Shown in pieces: positions 7,631-16,295 of a stretch of 64,000 bases of DNA. The position numbers were made by a program, and so were the translations under genes. The number at the start of each line of letters is the position of its first letter. The first letter of the stretch is position 1. Source of the stretch: Streptomyces sp. RKND-216 (GTDB taxonomy: Bacteria > Actinomycetota > Actinomycetes > Streptomycetales > Streptomycetaceae); NCBI RefSeq assembly GCF_004795255.1, contig NZ_SSBQ01000002.1:2499501-2563500 (forward strand), written 5' to 3'. The notes beneath the pieces are model-generated. The model did not search any database, was not told the origin of the DNA, and saw nothing but the letters and a program-made list of their open reading frames with translations.

Positions 7631-9433
7631 TTACCCGCGGGGGATGTTCTGCTCCGCCCAGACGACCTTCCCGACAGCTGTGCGGCAGGAGCCCCAACGG
7701 CGGCAGAGCATGTTGATGAGCTGGAGCCCGCGCCCGCCCTCGTCGCTGACGTCCGCGTGCTGGATCTGCGGCAGGTCCGGCCCGGTGTCCGAGACCTCGA
7801 CCATCAGGCGTTCGTTGCGCAGCATGCGCAGCTGCCCCGGCCCGCCGCCGTACCGCAGCGCGTTGCCGACCAGTTCGCTGACCACGAGCTCCGTGACGTC
7901 CGCCATCTCGCCGAGGTTCCACGCGGCGAGCTGCTCGGTGACCAGACGGCGGGCGGTGGAAGCCGCCGTGCCGCCCTCGGGCAGCGTCCAGGTGCGCAGG
8001 TCCGTCCCGGCGGCCGGCCCGCAACCCTGCGCGACCAGCAGGACCGCCTCGTCGAAGCGCCCGTCGCCCTGCGGCGCCGCGGCGAGCAGCCCGCCGTCGG
8101 CGAGCTGCTCCTCGGTCATCCCCGTCACGGCCGCGCGCAGCCCGGCGAGCTGCGCGTCGACGTCCTCGGTACGCGTCTTCATCAGCCCGTCGGTGTAGAG
8201 CAGGAGCCGGCTGCCCGGCGCGCTCTCCAGCCGCAGCGGGTCGTAGGGGATGACGCCGGTACCGAGCGGGGCACCGGTCGGCACGTCGAGGAAGCGCGGC
8301 ACACCGTCCGGGCCCTCGATCAGCAGCGGCGGCGGGTGCCCCGCGCTGGCGAGGGTGTAGCTGGCGTCGGCGGGGTCGTAGACGGCGCACAGGCAGGTGG
8401 CGACCTGGTCGTCCTCCAGGTCGCGGGTGGCGAGGTCGAGCCGGGCGAGGACCCGGTCGGGAGCGATGTCCAGGGTCATCAGCGTGCGGGCCACCGACCG
8501 CAGACGTCCCATGGTGGCGGCCGCGGGCAGTCCGTGACCCATCACGTCGCCGACGACGAGCGCCGTGCGGCCGCTCGGCAGCGCGACCACGTCGTACCAG
8601 TCGCCGCCGACGCCACGCGCGTCGACCGCGGGCGCGTAGTCCGTGGAGACCTTCAGGCCTGGGGTGTTGGGGGTCGCCCGGGGCAGCAGGCTGCGCTGGA
8701 GGGAGACGACGTGTTCGCGTTCCCGCCCGTACAGGCGGGCGTTGTCGATGTAGACGGCAGCCTTCGAGGCGAGCTGCTCGGCCAGCGCCAGGTCGGTGCC
8801 GGTGAACGGCGGGCTGTCCCCGGCCCGTACGAAGTCGGCGGAGCCGAGCAGCACCCCGCGGGCGATGAGCGGCACCGCCATGTAGCTGTGCACGCCCTGC
8901 CGGCGCATCGCCGCCGCCGCGCTCTCCGTGGGAGCCACCCGGTCCAGGTCCTCGACCGTCATCGAGGCGACCATCACCGACTCACGGGCGCCGAGGCAAC
9001 GGGTGGTCAGCAGGGTCTCGCGGCGGTGCTCGCGGTCGACGATCTCCCCGACCGGCGAGGGTTCCAGCTCGCGCAGCGCCTCCACGGCCGCCACCGCCAT
9101 GGCTCGGGTGACGGGCACCCCGGTGCCGACGACGTGGTCGCCCTCCTCGCCGCGCAGCACGGACTCCAGCAGGTCCACGGCGGCGGCGTCGGCGAGCCGC
9201 GGCACCACGTACTCGGCCAGCTCCTGCGCGGTGCGCTCCAGGTCGAGGGTGGTGCCGATGCGGGTGCCGGCGGCGTTCAGCCAGCCGAGCCGGCTGCGGG
9301 TGGTGAACCCCTCGTCCTGCGCGGCGAGGGTGCGGCGGATGCGGAAGCGCCGGGCCGCCGACCCCCTGCCGAAGACGGCTCCCTGTGCGGCCAGACGACT
9401 GGTCAGGCGCCGGGCGCGGCTGCCGCCGTTCAC
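7631..9433 (-). CDS. GAF / SpoIIE-type PP2C phosphatase / HATPase fusion
   Basis: 600-residue cytoplasmic signalling protein. GAF-like sensor about 50-235; linker helix; SpoIIE/PP2C phosphatase about 265-470 with GGDWYD (276-281) and GDVMGHG (295-301); C-terminal anti-sigma-type ATPase about 480-600 with N-box ELVGNALRYG (520-529) and EGGRGLQLI (565-573). It could thus both dephosphorylate an anti-anti-sigma protein and, through the RsbW-like end, phosphorylate one or bind a sigma factor. The usual C-terminal DD of PP2C is DE here (FDEAVLL, 460-466), which may change metal binding. No cognate antagonist gene is adjacent. Such fusions are common in Streptomyces; target unknown. Confidence 0.9.
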   Translation of the reverse strand: MNGGSRARRLTSRLAAQGAVFGRGSAARRFRIRRTLAAQDEGFTTRSRLGWLNAAGTRIGTTLDLERTAQELAEYVVPRLADAAAVDLLESVLRGEEGDHVVGTGVPVTRAMAVAAVEALRELEPSPVGEIVDREHRRETLLTTRCLGARESVMVASMTVEDLDRVAPTESAAAAMRRQGVHSYMAVPLIARGVLLGSADFVRAGDSPPFTGTDLALAEQLASKAAVYIDNARLYGREREHVVSLQRSLLPRATPNTPGLKVSTDYAPAVDARGVGGDWYDVVALPSGRTALVVGDVMGHGLPAAATMGRLRSVARTLMTLDIAPDRVLARLDLATRDLEDDQVATCLCAVYDPADASYTLASAGHPPPLLIEGPDGVPRFLDVPTGAPLGTGVIPYDPLRLESAPGSRLLLYTDGLMKTRTEDVDAQLAGLRAAVTGMTEEQLADGGLLAAAPQGDGRFDEAVLLVAQGCGPAAGTDLRTWTLPEGGTAASTARRLVTEQLAAWNLGEMADVTELVVSELVGNALRYGGGPGQLRMLRNERLMVEVSDTGPDLPQIQHADVSDEGGRGLQLINMLCRRWGSCRTAVGKVVWAEQNIPRG

Positions 9434-9591
9434 CGTGCTGGCCTCCCATCGCGCCGATCGACGCCATGCCGACTCCAGTGTGCCCCCTGCTCCGGAGGCC
9501 CCGCCTGCTGAGACGCCATGGTAGCCACGCCAGGCGCGTTACGGCCCCGATACGGCAAGGGAGATGGAACCGAGACGCGCCTCCCCGCGGG

Positions 9592-11232
9592 TCAGAACCC
9601 GCGGGTGCGCTTGGCCGCCCGGCGACCCGGCAGCGGAGTCTCCACACCGGGCGTCTTGATGAACAGCCTGGCGAGTTCGCCGCCGAGGTTCACGCCGATG
9701 GCGATGGCCAGCGCCAGCGCGACGGCGCGGGCGATGTCCCCCATGCCGGCGCCGACGTTGCCCTGGGCCACGTTCAGCAGACCGAAGTAGGTGGCGCTGC
9801 CCGGCAGCAGCGGCCCGATCGCCGCCGTGATGTACGGCAGTGAGGACGCGAACCGGTACCGGGAGGCGAGCTGGCCGAAGAGGCCGACGAGTCCTGCGGC
9901 GACGAACGTGGACGCGACGGCGTTCAGCTCCGCCAGGTCGTGCAGCGTGCCGTAGATCAGCCAGGCGATGCCGCCGTTGACGGTGGCCAGCAGGACGGTG
10001 TGACGCTCCTGCTGCAGCAGGACGCAGAACGCCAGCGCCAGCAGCATGGCGGCGACGAGCTGCGTCGCCGGACGTTCCAGGTGGAGCTGGTTCTCCGGGT
10101 CCAGTTTTGCGCCCAGCTCGTCGCCCGCGTACAGCACCAGCAGCACGCCGCACACGATCGCGACGATCAGGTACACGACCTCCAGCAGGCGTGCCGAGGC
10201 GGTGATGTAGAAGCCGGTCAGCCCGTCGTGCACGGCCGCCACCAGGGCCCGGCCGGGGATCAGCGCGAACAGCCCACCGGTGATCACCGCCCCCGCCCGG
10301 ATGTCGGCGGTCAGCCCGGAACTCACCAGCGCCACCGTGACCCCTATCGCGGCGGGGGGCATCGCCGCGGCCACGAACTGGTAGAACTCCGGCAGCCCGC
10401 GCCCGGCGAGGTACCAGGCGAACCGGTCGCCCAGCATCGCGCCCAGCGCGGCCAGCAGGAACACCAGCCACCCGCCCCCGACCAGCAGGGAGGCCGCGCC
10501 GGCGAGCAGGCCGCTGGCCACCGTGAGCGCGCCCTTGGTGTACGGGTGCCGGTTGCGGCGGATGCGGGCCAGCCGCCGGTAGGCCTCCTCCAGCGTCACC
10601 TCGCCGTGCGAGATGTCGGTGACGAGTTCGAAGACCGCGGCGAGCCGCGTGTAGTCAGTGCCGCGGCGCCGCACCGTACGGCTGAGCGTGACCGGGTCGT
10701 CGACCAGCGACGGCTGATGGGTGACGGACAGCAGGGTGAAGGTCACTGTGGGCTCGCAGCGGTCCAGCCCGAAGGCGTGGGCCACACCGAACATCGCCGC
10801 CTCGACGTCCTCCGCTCCCTCGCCACCGGCCAGCAGCAGCTCGCCGATACGGAGCGTCAGGTCGAGCACACGCGGCACGGACGGGCCGCTCTCGCCGTCC
10901 TCGGTGCGCACCGGGCGCTCCGGCGCCGGTCGCTCGGCCAGCGGCATCCGCACCATGGTGCGCATCCGGTCCTGCCAAAGCAGGCCGGGCCGGTCGAGTC
11001 CGGCGAGGACGGGGACCCCGTCCGGCGGGGTGAAGTGCCTGCCGGGTTCGTACGCCGACTGGGTGCGCAGACCTTCCGGGATCGTGAACTCGGAGGAGGG
11101 ATGGTCGCTTTCGGAGGGCGGCCGCAGGGGCAGCCCCTGCGGTGGGGTGAATGCGCTGTGCGCCTCGTCCGACTGCGGCTTCGCGTCCTCCGCCTGTGCG
11201 TCGGCGCCGTTCCACCTGGGCTCCCCGGCCAC
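9592..11232 (-). CDS. ThrE-family threonine/serine exporter (DUF1212 + ThrE_2)
   Basis: 546-residue membrane protein. A hydrophilic N-terminal region of about 118 residues is followed by the DUF1212 domain (RVLDLTLRIGELLLAGGEGAE onward, about 120-330, including five hydrophobic stretches) and the ThrE_2 domain (about 370-530) with five more. Family members export threonine/serine by proton antiport; substrate here is inferred only. The N-terminal tail holds three copies of FTxPxG[LV] (28-34, 49-55, 67-73), not part of the transporter fold. GTG at 11232 has AGGAGG just upstream (3-nt spacing, short). The 331-bp upstream region carries duplicated operator-like sequences. Confidence 0.85.
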   Translation of the reverse strand: MAGEPRWNGADAQAEDAKPQSDEAHSAFTPPQGLPLRPPSESDHPSSEFTIPEGLRTQSAYEPGRHFTPPDGVPVLAGLDRPGLLWQDRMRTMVRMPLAERPAPERPVRTEDGESGPSVPRVLDLTLRIGELLLAGGEGAEDVEAAMFGVAHAFGLDRCEPTVTFTLLSVTHQPSLVDDPVTLSRTVRRRGTDYTRLAAVFELVTDISHGEVTLEEAYRRLARIRRNRHPYTKGALTVASGLLAGAASLLVGGGWLVFLLAALGAMLGDRFAWYLAGRGLPEFYQFVAAAMPPAAIGVTVALVSSGLTADIRAGAVITGGLFALIPGRALVAAVHDGLTGFYITASARLLEVVYLIVAIVCGVLLVLYAGDELGAKLDPENQLHLERPATQLVAAMLLALAFCVLLQQERHTVLLATVNGGIAWLIYGTLHDLAELNAVASTFVAAGLVGLFGQLASRYRFASSLPYITAAIGPLLPGSATYFGLLNVAQGNVGAGMGDIARAVALALAIAIGVNLGGELARLFIKTPGVETPLPGRRAAKRTRGF

Positions 11233-11563
11233 TGTCCTCCTGCTCCTTCGATACCTCGCCGTCCACCCTGGACGCCGAGGGGGAGAACGCCGTTTCCGGC
11301 CCCCGCCGTTCCCGCAGAGGGCACACCGAAACTGCGATGTCCGTCACAGGAGGCACCAGAGTGGGCACCCGGTCGAGGTGATGTCTCTCCGCACGCCCCG
11401 GCCAGCATGCCGCATGCCCCGGCATACCCCGAAACGGGTGAAACCCCCTGTTGGGGATATCACACCTTCATACGGGTGAAACCCCCGCCGTGGAGGGCCG
11501 CGGGCGGGGATGCCTCGAACCCTCGGCGCAGCCCTCCGCACACGGCCCTCCGGGACGGGTGCC
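11233..11563. other. gene-free stretch with duplicated operator-like boxes
   Basis: No convincing ORF. ACGGGTGAAACCCCC occurs twice exactly (11434-11448 and 11472-11486, 38 bp apart). Each core is the inverted repeat GGGT-GAA-ACCC, and the first is flanked by CCCGAAACGGG (11428-11438) and CCCCTGTTGGGG (11445-11456). It lies about 200-250 bp upstream of the ThrE-like gene and directly downstream of the DinB gene, so it is probably the thrE-side promoter/operator region. Confidence 0.5.
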
Positions 11564-12127
11564 TCATTCGAAGGCGGACCAGTCCGGCTCCGGCATCGCG
11601 CCGGTCTCGAAGACGAGGTCGAACGCGCCCTTGCCGTCGATCGACTCGCGGATCACGTCCGCGTGCCCGGCATGCCGCGCGGTCTCCTCGATCAGGTGCA
11701 GCAGCGCCCACCGCCAACTCCGGTCGCCGCCGGCGTCCCACGGGGCGGGCGGCACGGTGAAGGTCGCGTCCATGGACATCACCGCTCGGACGGACTCCTC
11801 CGTCTCGCGGGCGACCTCGTCATAGAGGGCCAGCAGCGCCTCGACCGTCTCGTCCGCGTGCGGCGTAAAGCTGTCCTCCCACTCCTTGCTCGCCTCCTCG
11901 TAGTCGGTCGTCTCGCCGCGCATGGTCCGCAGCCAGCCGCGCTCGCCGTGCGCCAGGTGCTTGAGCACGCCGAGTACCGACAGGGCGCTGGCCGACGGCA
12001 AGCTGCGCGCCTGCTCCTCGGTCAGCCCGTGCAGGGCTCGGCGGACACCGCCACGCTGGGCCTCCAGGTAGGCCAGGAGCGCGCCGCGCTCGTCGCCCGG
12101 GGCCTCGTTCTCCACCACGACCGGCAT
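11564..12127 (-). CDS. DinB family protein (DUF664-like)
   Basis: 187 residues. DinB/DUF664 four-helix bundle proteins bind a metal through three histidines and include mycothiol- or bacillithiol-dependent transferases. Here the visible candidates are KHLAHGERGW (about residues 62-71), and HLIEETARHAGHADVIRE in the C-terminal helix, with the family HxxxH spacing. I take ATG at 12127 (MPVVVENEA), preceded by GAAAGG at 8 nt; a longer start at 12202 has poor context. Monocistronic on the minus strand. Substrate not predictable. Confidence 0.87.
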   Translation of the reverse strand: MPVVVENEAPGDERGALLAYLEAQRGGVRRALHGLTEEQARSLPSASALSVLGVLKHLAHGERGWLRTMRGETTDYEEASKEWEDSFTPHADETVEALLALYDEVARETEESVRAVMSMDATFTVPPAPWDAGGDRSWRWALLHLIEETARHAGHADVIRESIDGKGAFDLVFETGAMPEPDWSAFE

Positions 12128-12353
12128 GATCGCCACCTTTCGTCGGGGCCGCCGCCCACTCGCGCGTCGCGAGCCGGGGAATCGGCCTCCCTCTCCCGTC
12201 ACCTCTCACGCTACGGAGACTTGCGGACGATTTCGGTCCTCGAAGAGCGCGGCGTGCGGGGAGAGCGCCGAGGCGGCAGGAAGCTGGGGCGGGGCGGGGC
12301 GGCGAGGCGGGCGCCGGGGATGGCCGCCCGGAGACCGGCGGAGGCGGGGCAGC

Positions 12354-13247
12354 TCAGTCGGCGCGGCGGAGGCGCAGCAGCTGGTCGCGGGTCTCGGCGG
12401 CGGAGCGGCCGTATTCCACAAGGCGGGAGAGGACGCCGTCGTAGCGCTCGACCTCCTCCGGCTTGTCCAGGTAGAGCGCGCTGGTCAGCTGCTCGATGTA
12501 GACGATGTCGGAGAGGTCGGACTCGGGGAAGCGCAGCAGCGTGAAGGCGCCGCTCTCCGCCGAGTACGCGCCGGCGCCGAGCGGGAAGACCCGGAGGGTG
12601 ACGTTGTCGCGCTCGGAGAGCTGGGCGAGGTGTTCGAGCTGCCGGTTCATCACGGCCGGGGTGCCGAACGGTCGCCGCAGAGCGGCCTCGTCCAGGACGC
12701 AGAGGAACCGGGGCGGGTCGTCGGCGAGCAGCAGTCTCTGCCGCTCCATGCGCAGCGCGACCCGGCGTTCGACCTCCTCGGCGGGCAGCCCGTTCCGGCC
12801 GCTGGTGACGACGGCGCGGGCGTACTCCTCGGTCTGGAGGAGGCCGTGGACGTACTGCACCTCGTAGGTGTTGATGCCCGAGGCCGCGCTCTCCAGTCCG
12901 ACGTAGGTCTGGAACCAGCCGGGCAGCACGTCGCTGTAACTGTGCCACCAGCCGGCCTTGTTGGCGTCCCGGGCCAGGTCGAGCAGCGGTTCGCGATCGT
13001 CGGCGTCGGTCACGCCGTAGAGGGTGAGGAGGTCTTCGACGTCGCGGGTCTTGAAGCCGACCCGGCCGAGCTCCATGCGGCTGATCTTGGACTCGGAGGC
13101 GCGTATCGACCAACCCGCGGCCTCCCGGGTCACCCCGCGCGCCTCCCGCAGTCGCCGCAGCTGGGATCCGAGCAGAATGCGGCGGACCATCGAACCGCTG
13201 GCGCCCTGCGCTGCGCCGCCCACGGCACCCGCCGTCCTGGTGTCCAT
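12354..13247 (-). CDS. XRE-family regulator with DUF5753 (Streptomyces WhiJ/AbaA type)
   Basis: 297 residues. N-terminal helix-turn-helix: LLGSQLRRLREARGVTREAA then IRASESKISRMELGR (about 25-60). The rest is the DUF5753 ligand/partner domain, including HGLLQTEEYARAV and RVALRMERQRLL. This class typically works with a small DUF397 protein and a HATPase-type protein; both are present next door (13521-14297 and 14384-14623). ATG at 13247 has GGAGG at 9-nt spacing. A perfect 18-bp palindrome, CAGATGCACGTGCATCTG (13333-13350), lies 86 bp upstream and is the best candidate operator. Family members affect development and antibiotic production; specific role unknown. Confidence 0.9.
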   Translation of the reverse strand: MDTRTAGAVGGAAQGASGSMVRRILLGSQLRRLREARGVTREAAGWSIRASESKISRMELGRVGFKTRDVEDLLTLYGVTDADDREPLLDLARDANKAGWWHSYSDVLPGWFQTYVGLESAASGINTYEVQYVHGLLQTEEYARAVVTSGRNGLPAEEVERRVALRMERQRLLLADDPPRFLCVLDEAALRRPFGTPAVMNRQLEHLAQLSERDNVTLRVFPLGAGAYSAESGAFTLLRFPESDLSDIVYIEQLTSALYLDKPEEVERYDGVLSRLVEYGRSAAETRDQLLRLRRAD

Positions 13248-13332
13248 CTCGTCAACCTCCACCCCTGAACGGAGCAGTCTGCCATCTCGGGCTCCGTTCC
13301 GTGCCCGTGCGGTTACACACGACGGAAACTTA

Positions 13333-13350
13333 CAGATGCACGTGCATCTG
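13333..13350. promoter_or_regulatory. perfect 18-bp palindrome between divergent XRE and HATPase genes
   Basis: CAGATGCACGTGCATCTG is its own reverse complement. It sits in an AT-richer patch of the 273-bp divergent region, next to TGCATATGTAC. Likely operator of the XRE protein; no experiment supports this. Confidence 0.6.
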
Positions 13351-13520
13351 CCCTTGCATATGTACGGAGCATTCGGAACGATGACATCGCACAAGTGCAC
13401 GCGCGGCCATAGAAGTTGAATCCTCGACCACACCACGGGCAGGACCGCGCGCACGGGGAACACGAACGACCGGATCCGACCAGGATCGTTCACGACCGCA
13501 CATGCCTGGAGTGGCTCGTC

Positions 13521-14297
13521 ATGGGGACCGAACGAACGACCGCCGTGATCGAGCCGTTATGGCGCGGCCTCCCGCCGCTCGGTTCCGAGACACTGTCGGG
13601 CTCCGCCACCTGCACGCTGCCCCCGCGCCACGAGGCGGTGCGCAGCGCTCGGGACTTCACCCGTCGGACCCTGGAGCGCTGGGAGATCACCCGCGACCTC
13701 GACGAGATCGCCCTGGTCGTGTCCGAACTGGTCACCAACGCCCTGCGACACGGCCTGGAGCTGCGCACGGACGCCCCGCCGGGCCCCGCACACCCGGCGC
13801 CCCCGGAAGCGCGGTACCGGCGCGTTCCGGACCAGCGCCGTCCGGACGCACGGCACCCTGACCCGCGACCCTCGCGGCAGGAGCCCGGGGACCGGGACGG
13901 AAAGGCCGTGCGGCTCCAGTTGATGCGCTGGTCGGCCCGGCTCGTGTGCGCGGTGCGCGACCCCAGCGAGGCGCCCCCGCAGAAGAGCGGCCCCTCCTCG
14001 GCCGACTGCCCCGACGCCGCGCGCCCGGCGCCCGGCCGGCGGTCCGCGCCGGGTGTGCCGACCGAGGCGGCGGGCCTGAGCGAGGAACTGCGGGACCTGG
14101 CCGAGTTCGCCGACCTCGACGCCCTTCAGGCGTGCCCCGGACTCGCCGCCGAATCGGGACGGGGGCTGTATCTGGTGGACTCGTTCAGCGACGGCTGGGG
14201 CTGGCACCGGCTGACCGGGGTGCGGACCGGCAAGGTCGTGTGGGCGATGTTCCGCTACGCGCCCCGCTCACCCCGGCCGGGAACGTCCCGCGCCTGA
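13521..14297 (+). CDS. HATPase_c anti-sigma-like ATP-binding protein with long insert
   Basis: 258 residues, nearly twice the usual 130-150 for this RsbW/SpoIIAB-like class. N-box VVSELVTNALRHG (about 70-82) and the glycine box ESGRGLYLVDSFSDGWGW (about 213-230) are intact, but about 70 residues rich in Pro, Arg and Ala separate the N-box from the LVCAVRDPS strand, and another 70 separate that from the glycine box. ATG at 13521 is chosen because GGAG stands 9 nt ahead and the domain begins soon after; an upstream ATG (13416) would add 35 residues. Located between the XRE and DUF397 genes, it is probably part of that three-protein regulatory set rather than a sigma-factor antagonist. Confidence 0.82.
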   Translation: MGTERTTAVIEPLWRGLPPLGSETLSGSATCTLPPRHEAVRSARDFTRRTLERWEITRDLDEIALVVSELVTNALRHGLELRTDAPPGPAHPAPPEARYRRVPDQRRPDARHPDPRPSRQEPGDRDGKAVRLQLMRWSARLVCAVRDPSEAPPQKSGPSSADCPDAARPAPGRRSAPGVPTEAAGLSEELRDLAEFADLDALQACPGLAAESGRGLYLVDSFSDGWGWHRLTGVRTGKVVWAMFRYAPRSPRPGTSRA

Positions 14298-14383
14298 ATC
14301 CCCGGCGCCGGGTCCGCCCTGCCGTCACGGGCCCGGGGCACCACGCGTCCGGGACAGCCCTGGAGCAGCCCTTCAGGACTCGG

Positions 14384-14623
14384 TCAGTCGTGTACGAGGT
14401 GGTCGAACTCGCCCGCCTTGACGCCCAGCAGCAGCGCCTCCACCTCGGCCGGTGTGTAGACCAGCGCCGGGCCGCCCGGGAACCGGGAATTGCGCACCGC
14501 GACGTCGCCGCCCGGCAGCTTCGCGAATTCCACACACGTACCCTGCTGGTTGCTGAAGCGGCTCTTCTGCCAAGCGACGTCGCGCAGGTCGGCGGCGGTC
14601 ATGCCGTTGTACGGGTGAGGCAT
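14384..14623 (-). CDS. DUF397 domain-containing protein
   Basis: 79 residues. Contains the family core WQKSRFSNQQGTCVEFA and the VAVRNSRFPGGPALVYT/FDHLV ends; the single DUF397 domain fills the protein. DUF397 proteins are partners or targets of the XRE-DUF5753 regulators, often encoded beside them. ATG at 14623 is preceded by GGAG at 6 nt. A -10-like TATGAT (14695-14690, minus strand) lies about 65 bp upstream inside a repeat-containing region. Real gene by family; function in signalling is inferred. Confidence 0.9.
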   Translation of the reverse strand: MPHPYNGMTAADLRDVAWQKSRFSNQQGTCVEFAKLPGGDVAVRNSRFPGGPALVYTPAEVEALLLGVKAGEFDHLVHD

Positions 14624-15076
14624 TGCAATCTCCGTGAAACGCAGGGAAGTTGGGTGGCCCGCATGACGCTGACGATTCAACTGCCGTGAATCATAACCAT
14701 GTTGCCGCCGCTTCCGCATGCGTGAATCCCAGGCGCGACTCCAGGTCGTGACGCCATCACAGCCGGTCAGAGAGGTGCGAGGAAGACCGCGAGGGAAAGC
14801 GGAATTCCATCCACCGCCCTTGCGTGCGGCGTGCAGGCACTGCATGACGGAACGTGGATATCGGCGGTCGAAATCGCGCCCCCGACCCGAAGGACGGTGC
14901 AATGCGGAATTGCGGAATCACTTTCCGTAGACCATCGGCGGATAGACCCGCGTGCGAAGCGGCCGGACGGAGCGGAGGATCTTCACCAGACCCACCTGCG
15001 GTGCGGCTCCCCGTTCAGGGGTACCACTGCAGGCAGGGGTCGAACATCAGAACGACCCGTACGGGAGGTGGCTGCC
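14624..15076. other. divergent intergenic region with CGTGAATC repeats
   Basis: No convincing ORF in 453 bp. It holds two exact CGTGAATC repeats (14685-14692, 14721-14728; 36 bp apart) and the dyad GATTCA-N7-TGAATC (14674-14692) around the -10-like TATGAT of the DUF397 gene. I see nothing definite in 14730-15060. Confidence 0.5.
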
Positions 15077-16126
15077 GTGGGGACACTCGCCAGGGACGAC
15101 GACATACGACCGAGGCGACGGCGTCGGCGAGCGCGGCGTCTCACCGTCCCGGCCGGGATGCTGGTCCTCGCACTCGCCGCCGCGGCCTGCACCGGCCAGA
15201 ACGGCGACGAGGATCCCCCCTCCACCCCACCCCCGCAGCCCACCGCCCAGCCCCCGACCGGCACACCCGACGCGCCCGCGGTCTCCCCCTTCACGGGGGA
15301 GGAGGGGAGGCAGCACGGCGTGCTGGCCGTCAAGCTCGGCAACACCCCCTCCGCCCGCCCGCACACCGGCCTCCGGGCGGCCGACCTGGTGTACGTGGAG
15401 AAGGTCGAGGGCGGCCTCAGCCGCCTCATGGCCGTCTACGCGAGCCGCACGCCCGACCGGGTCGGCCCGGTGCGCAGCGCCCGCGAGTCCGATCTGGAGC
15501 TGCTGCGGCAGTTCGGCCACCCCGCGTTCGCCTACTCGGGCGTGCGCAGCGCCCTCAAGGACGACCTGCGGAAGTCGCCCGTCCGCCGGGTGCCGGCCGG
15601 CGAGTCGCCGAACGCGTACACGCGCTCCTCCGGCCGGGCCGTGCCCGACAATCTCTACGTACGCCCGAAGGCCGCCCTGCGCGCCGCCGAGGACCCGAGC
15701 CGGCCGCGCGACATCGGGTTCCGCTTCGGCCCCGCGCCGGACGGCGGGAAGAAGGACGGCAGCCACACCGTGCGCTACCCCGCCGCGCGCTTCGGCTTCA
15801 CCTGGTCGGCCGGGCAGGAGCGCTGGCTGGTCTCGATGGACGGCGCACCGGCACGCGGCGCGGACGGCGACCGGCTCGGCGCCCCCACGGTGGTCGTGCA
15901 GTACGTGACCATGCGCCCTTCGCGGTTCCGCGACGTCGCCGGGGCCGTCACGCCGTACATCGAGAGCGTCGGCTCCGGGCGGGCGAAGGTGCTGCGCGAC
16001 GGCCGGGCGTACGACGTGCGCTGGAAGCGGCCCTCGGCCGCCGACGGCACCGCGTTCACCCTGCCCGGCGGCGCGCGGATGCCCTTCGACCGCGGGCAGG
16101 TGTGGATCGTCTACGCGGAACGCTGA
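15077..16126 (+). CDS. DUF3048 domain-containing lipoprotein
   Basis: 349 residues. A strongly basic N-terminus (RPRRRRRRARR) precedes a hydrophobic core ending in the lipobox LAAAAC (Cys 38), so it is exported and lipid-anchored. A Pro/Thr-rich linker leads into DUF3048 (about 75-349), recognisable by VEGGLSRLMAVYASRTP, GPVRSARESDLELL and FAYSG; the C-terminal part ends FDRGQVWIVYAER. The domain is of unknown function. I choose GTG 15077 because GGAGG lies 8 nt upstream and the export signal begins right after; the open frame upstream lacks any signal. Stands alone between DUF397 and the ABC exporter. Confidence 0.87.
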   Translation: MGTLARDDDIRPRRRRRRARRLTVPAGMLVLALAAAACTGQNGDEDPPSTPPPQPTAQPPTGTPDAPAVSPFTGEEGRQHGVLAVKLGNTPSARPHTGLRAADLVYVEKVEGGLSRLMAVYASRTPDRVGPVRSARESDLELLRQFGHPAFAYSGVRSALKDDLRKSPVRRVPAGESPNAYTRSSGRAVPDNLYVRPKAALRAAEDPSRPRDIGFRFGPAPDGGKKDGSHTVRYPAARFGFTWSAGQERWLVSMDGAPARGADGDRLGAPTVVVQYVTMRPSRFRDVAGAVTPYIESVGSGRAKVLRDGRAYDVRWKRPSAADGTAFTLPGGARMPFDRGQVWIVYAER

Positions 16127-16221
16127 GCCTCCGCCCGCAGCGGTCCCCCGCCCGGCGCCAACAGCGGCCGGCCGGGGCCGCCTGCGGTCCGCCGGCGGGA
16201 ACAGCGACGGGCGCCCGCACC

Positions 16222-16249
16222 TTGACTTCAAGTGAAGTTCACGTACTAG
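16222..16249 (+). promoter_or_regulatory. MerR-type promoter of the ABC exporter
   Basis: -35 TTGACT (16222-16227) and TACTAG (16244-16249) with the dyad ACTTCA-AG-TGAAGT (16225-16238) between them, the layout of SoxR/MerR-type promoters, although the spacer here is about 16 bp. The ABC gene starts 47 bp downstream. Confidence 0.55.
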
Positions 16250-16295
16250 CGTCGCAGTTGTCGCACCCGGCGAGACCTCACGGAGGACGAACGCG

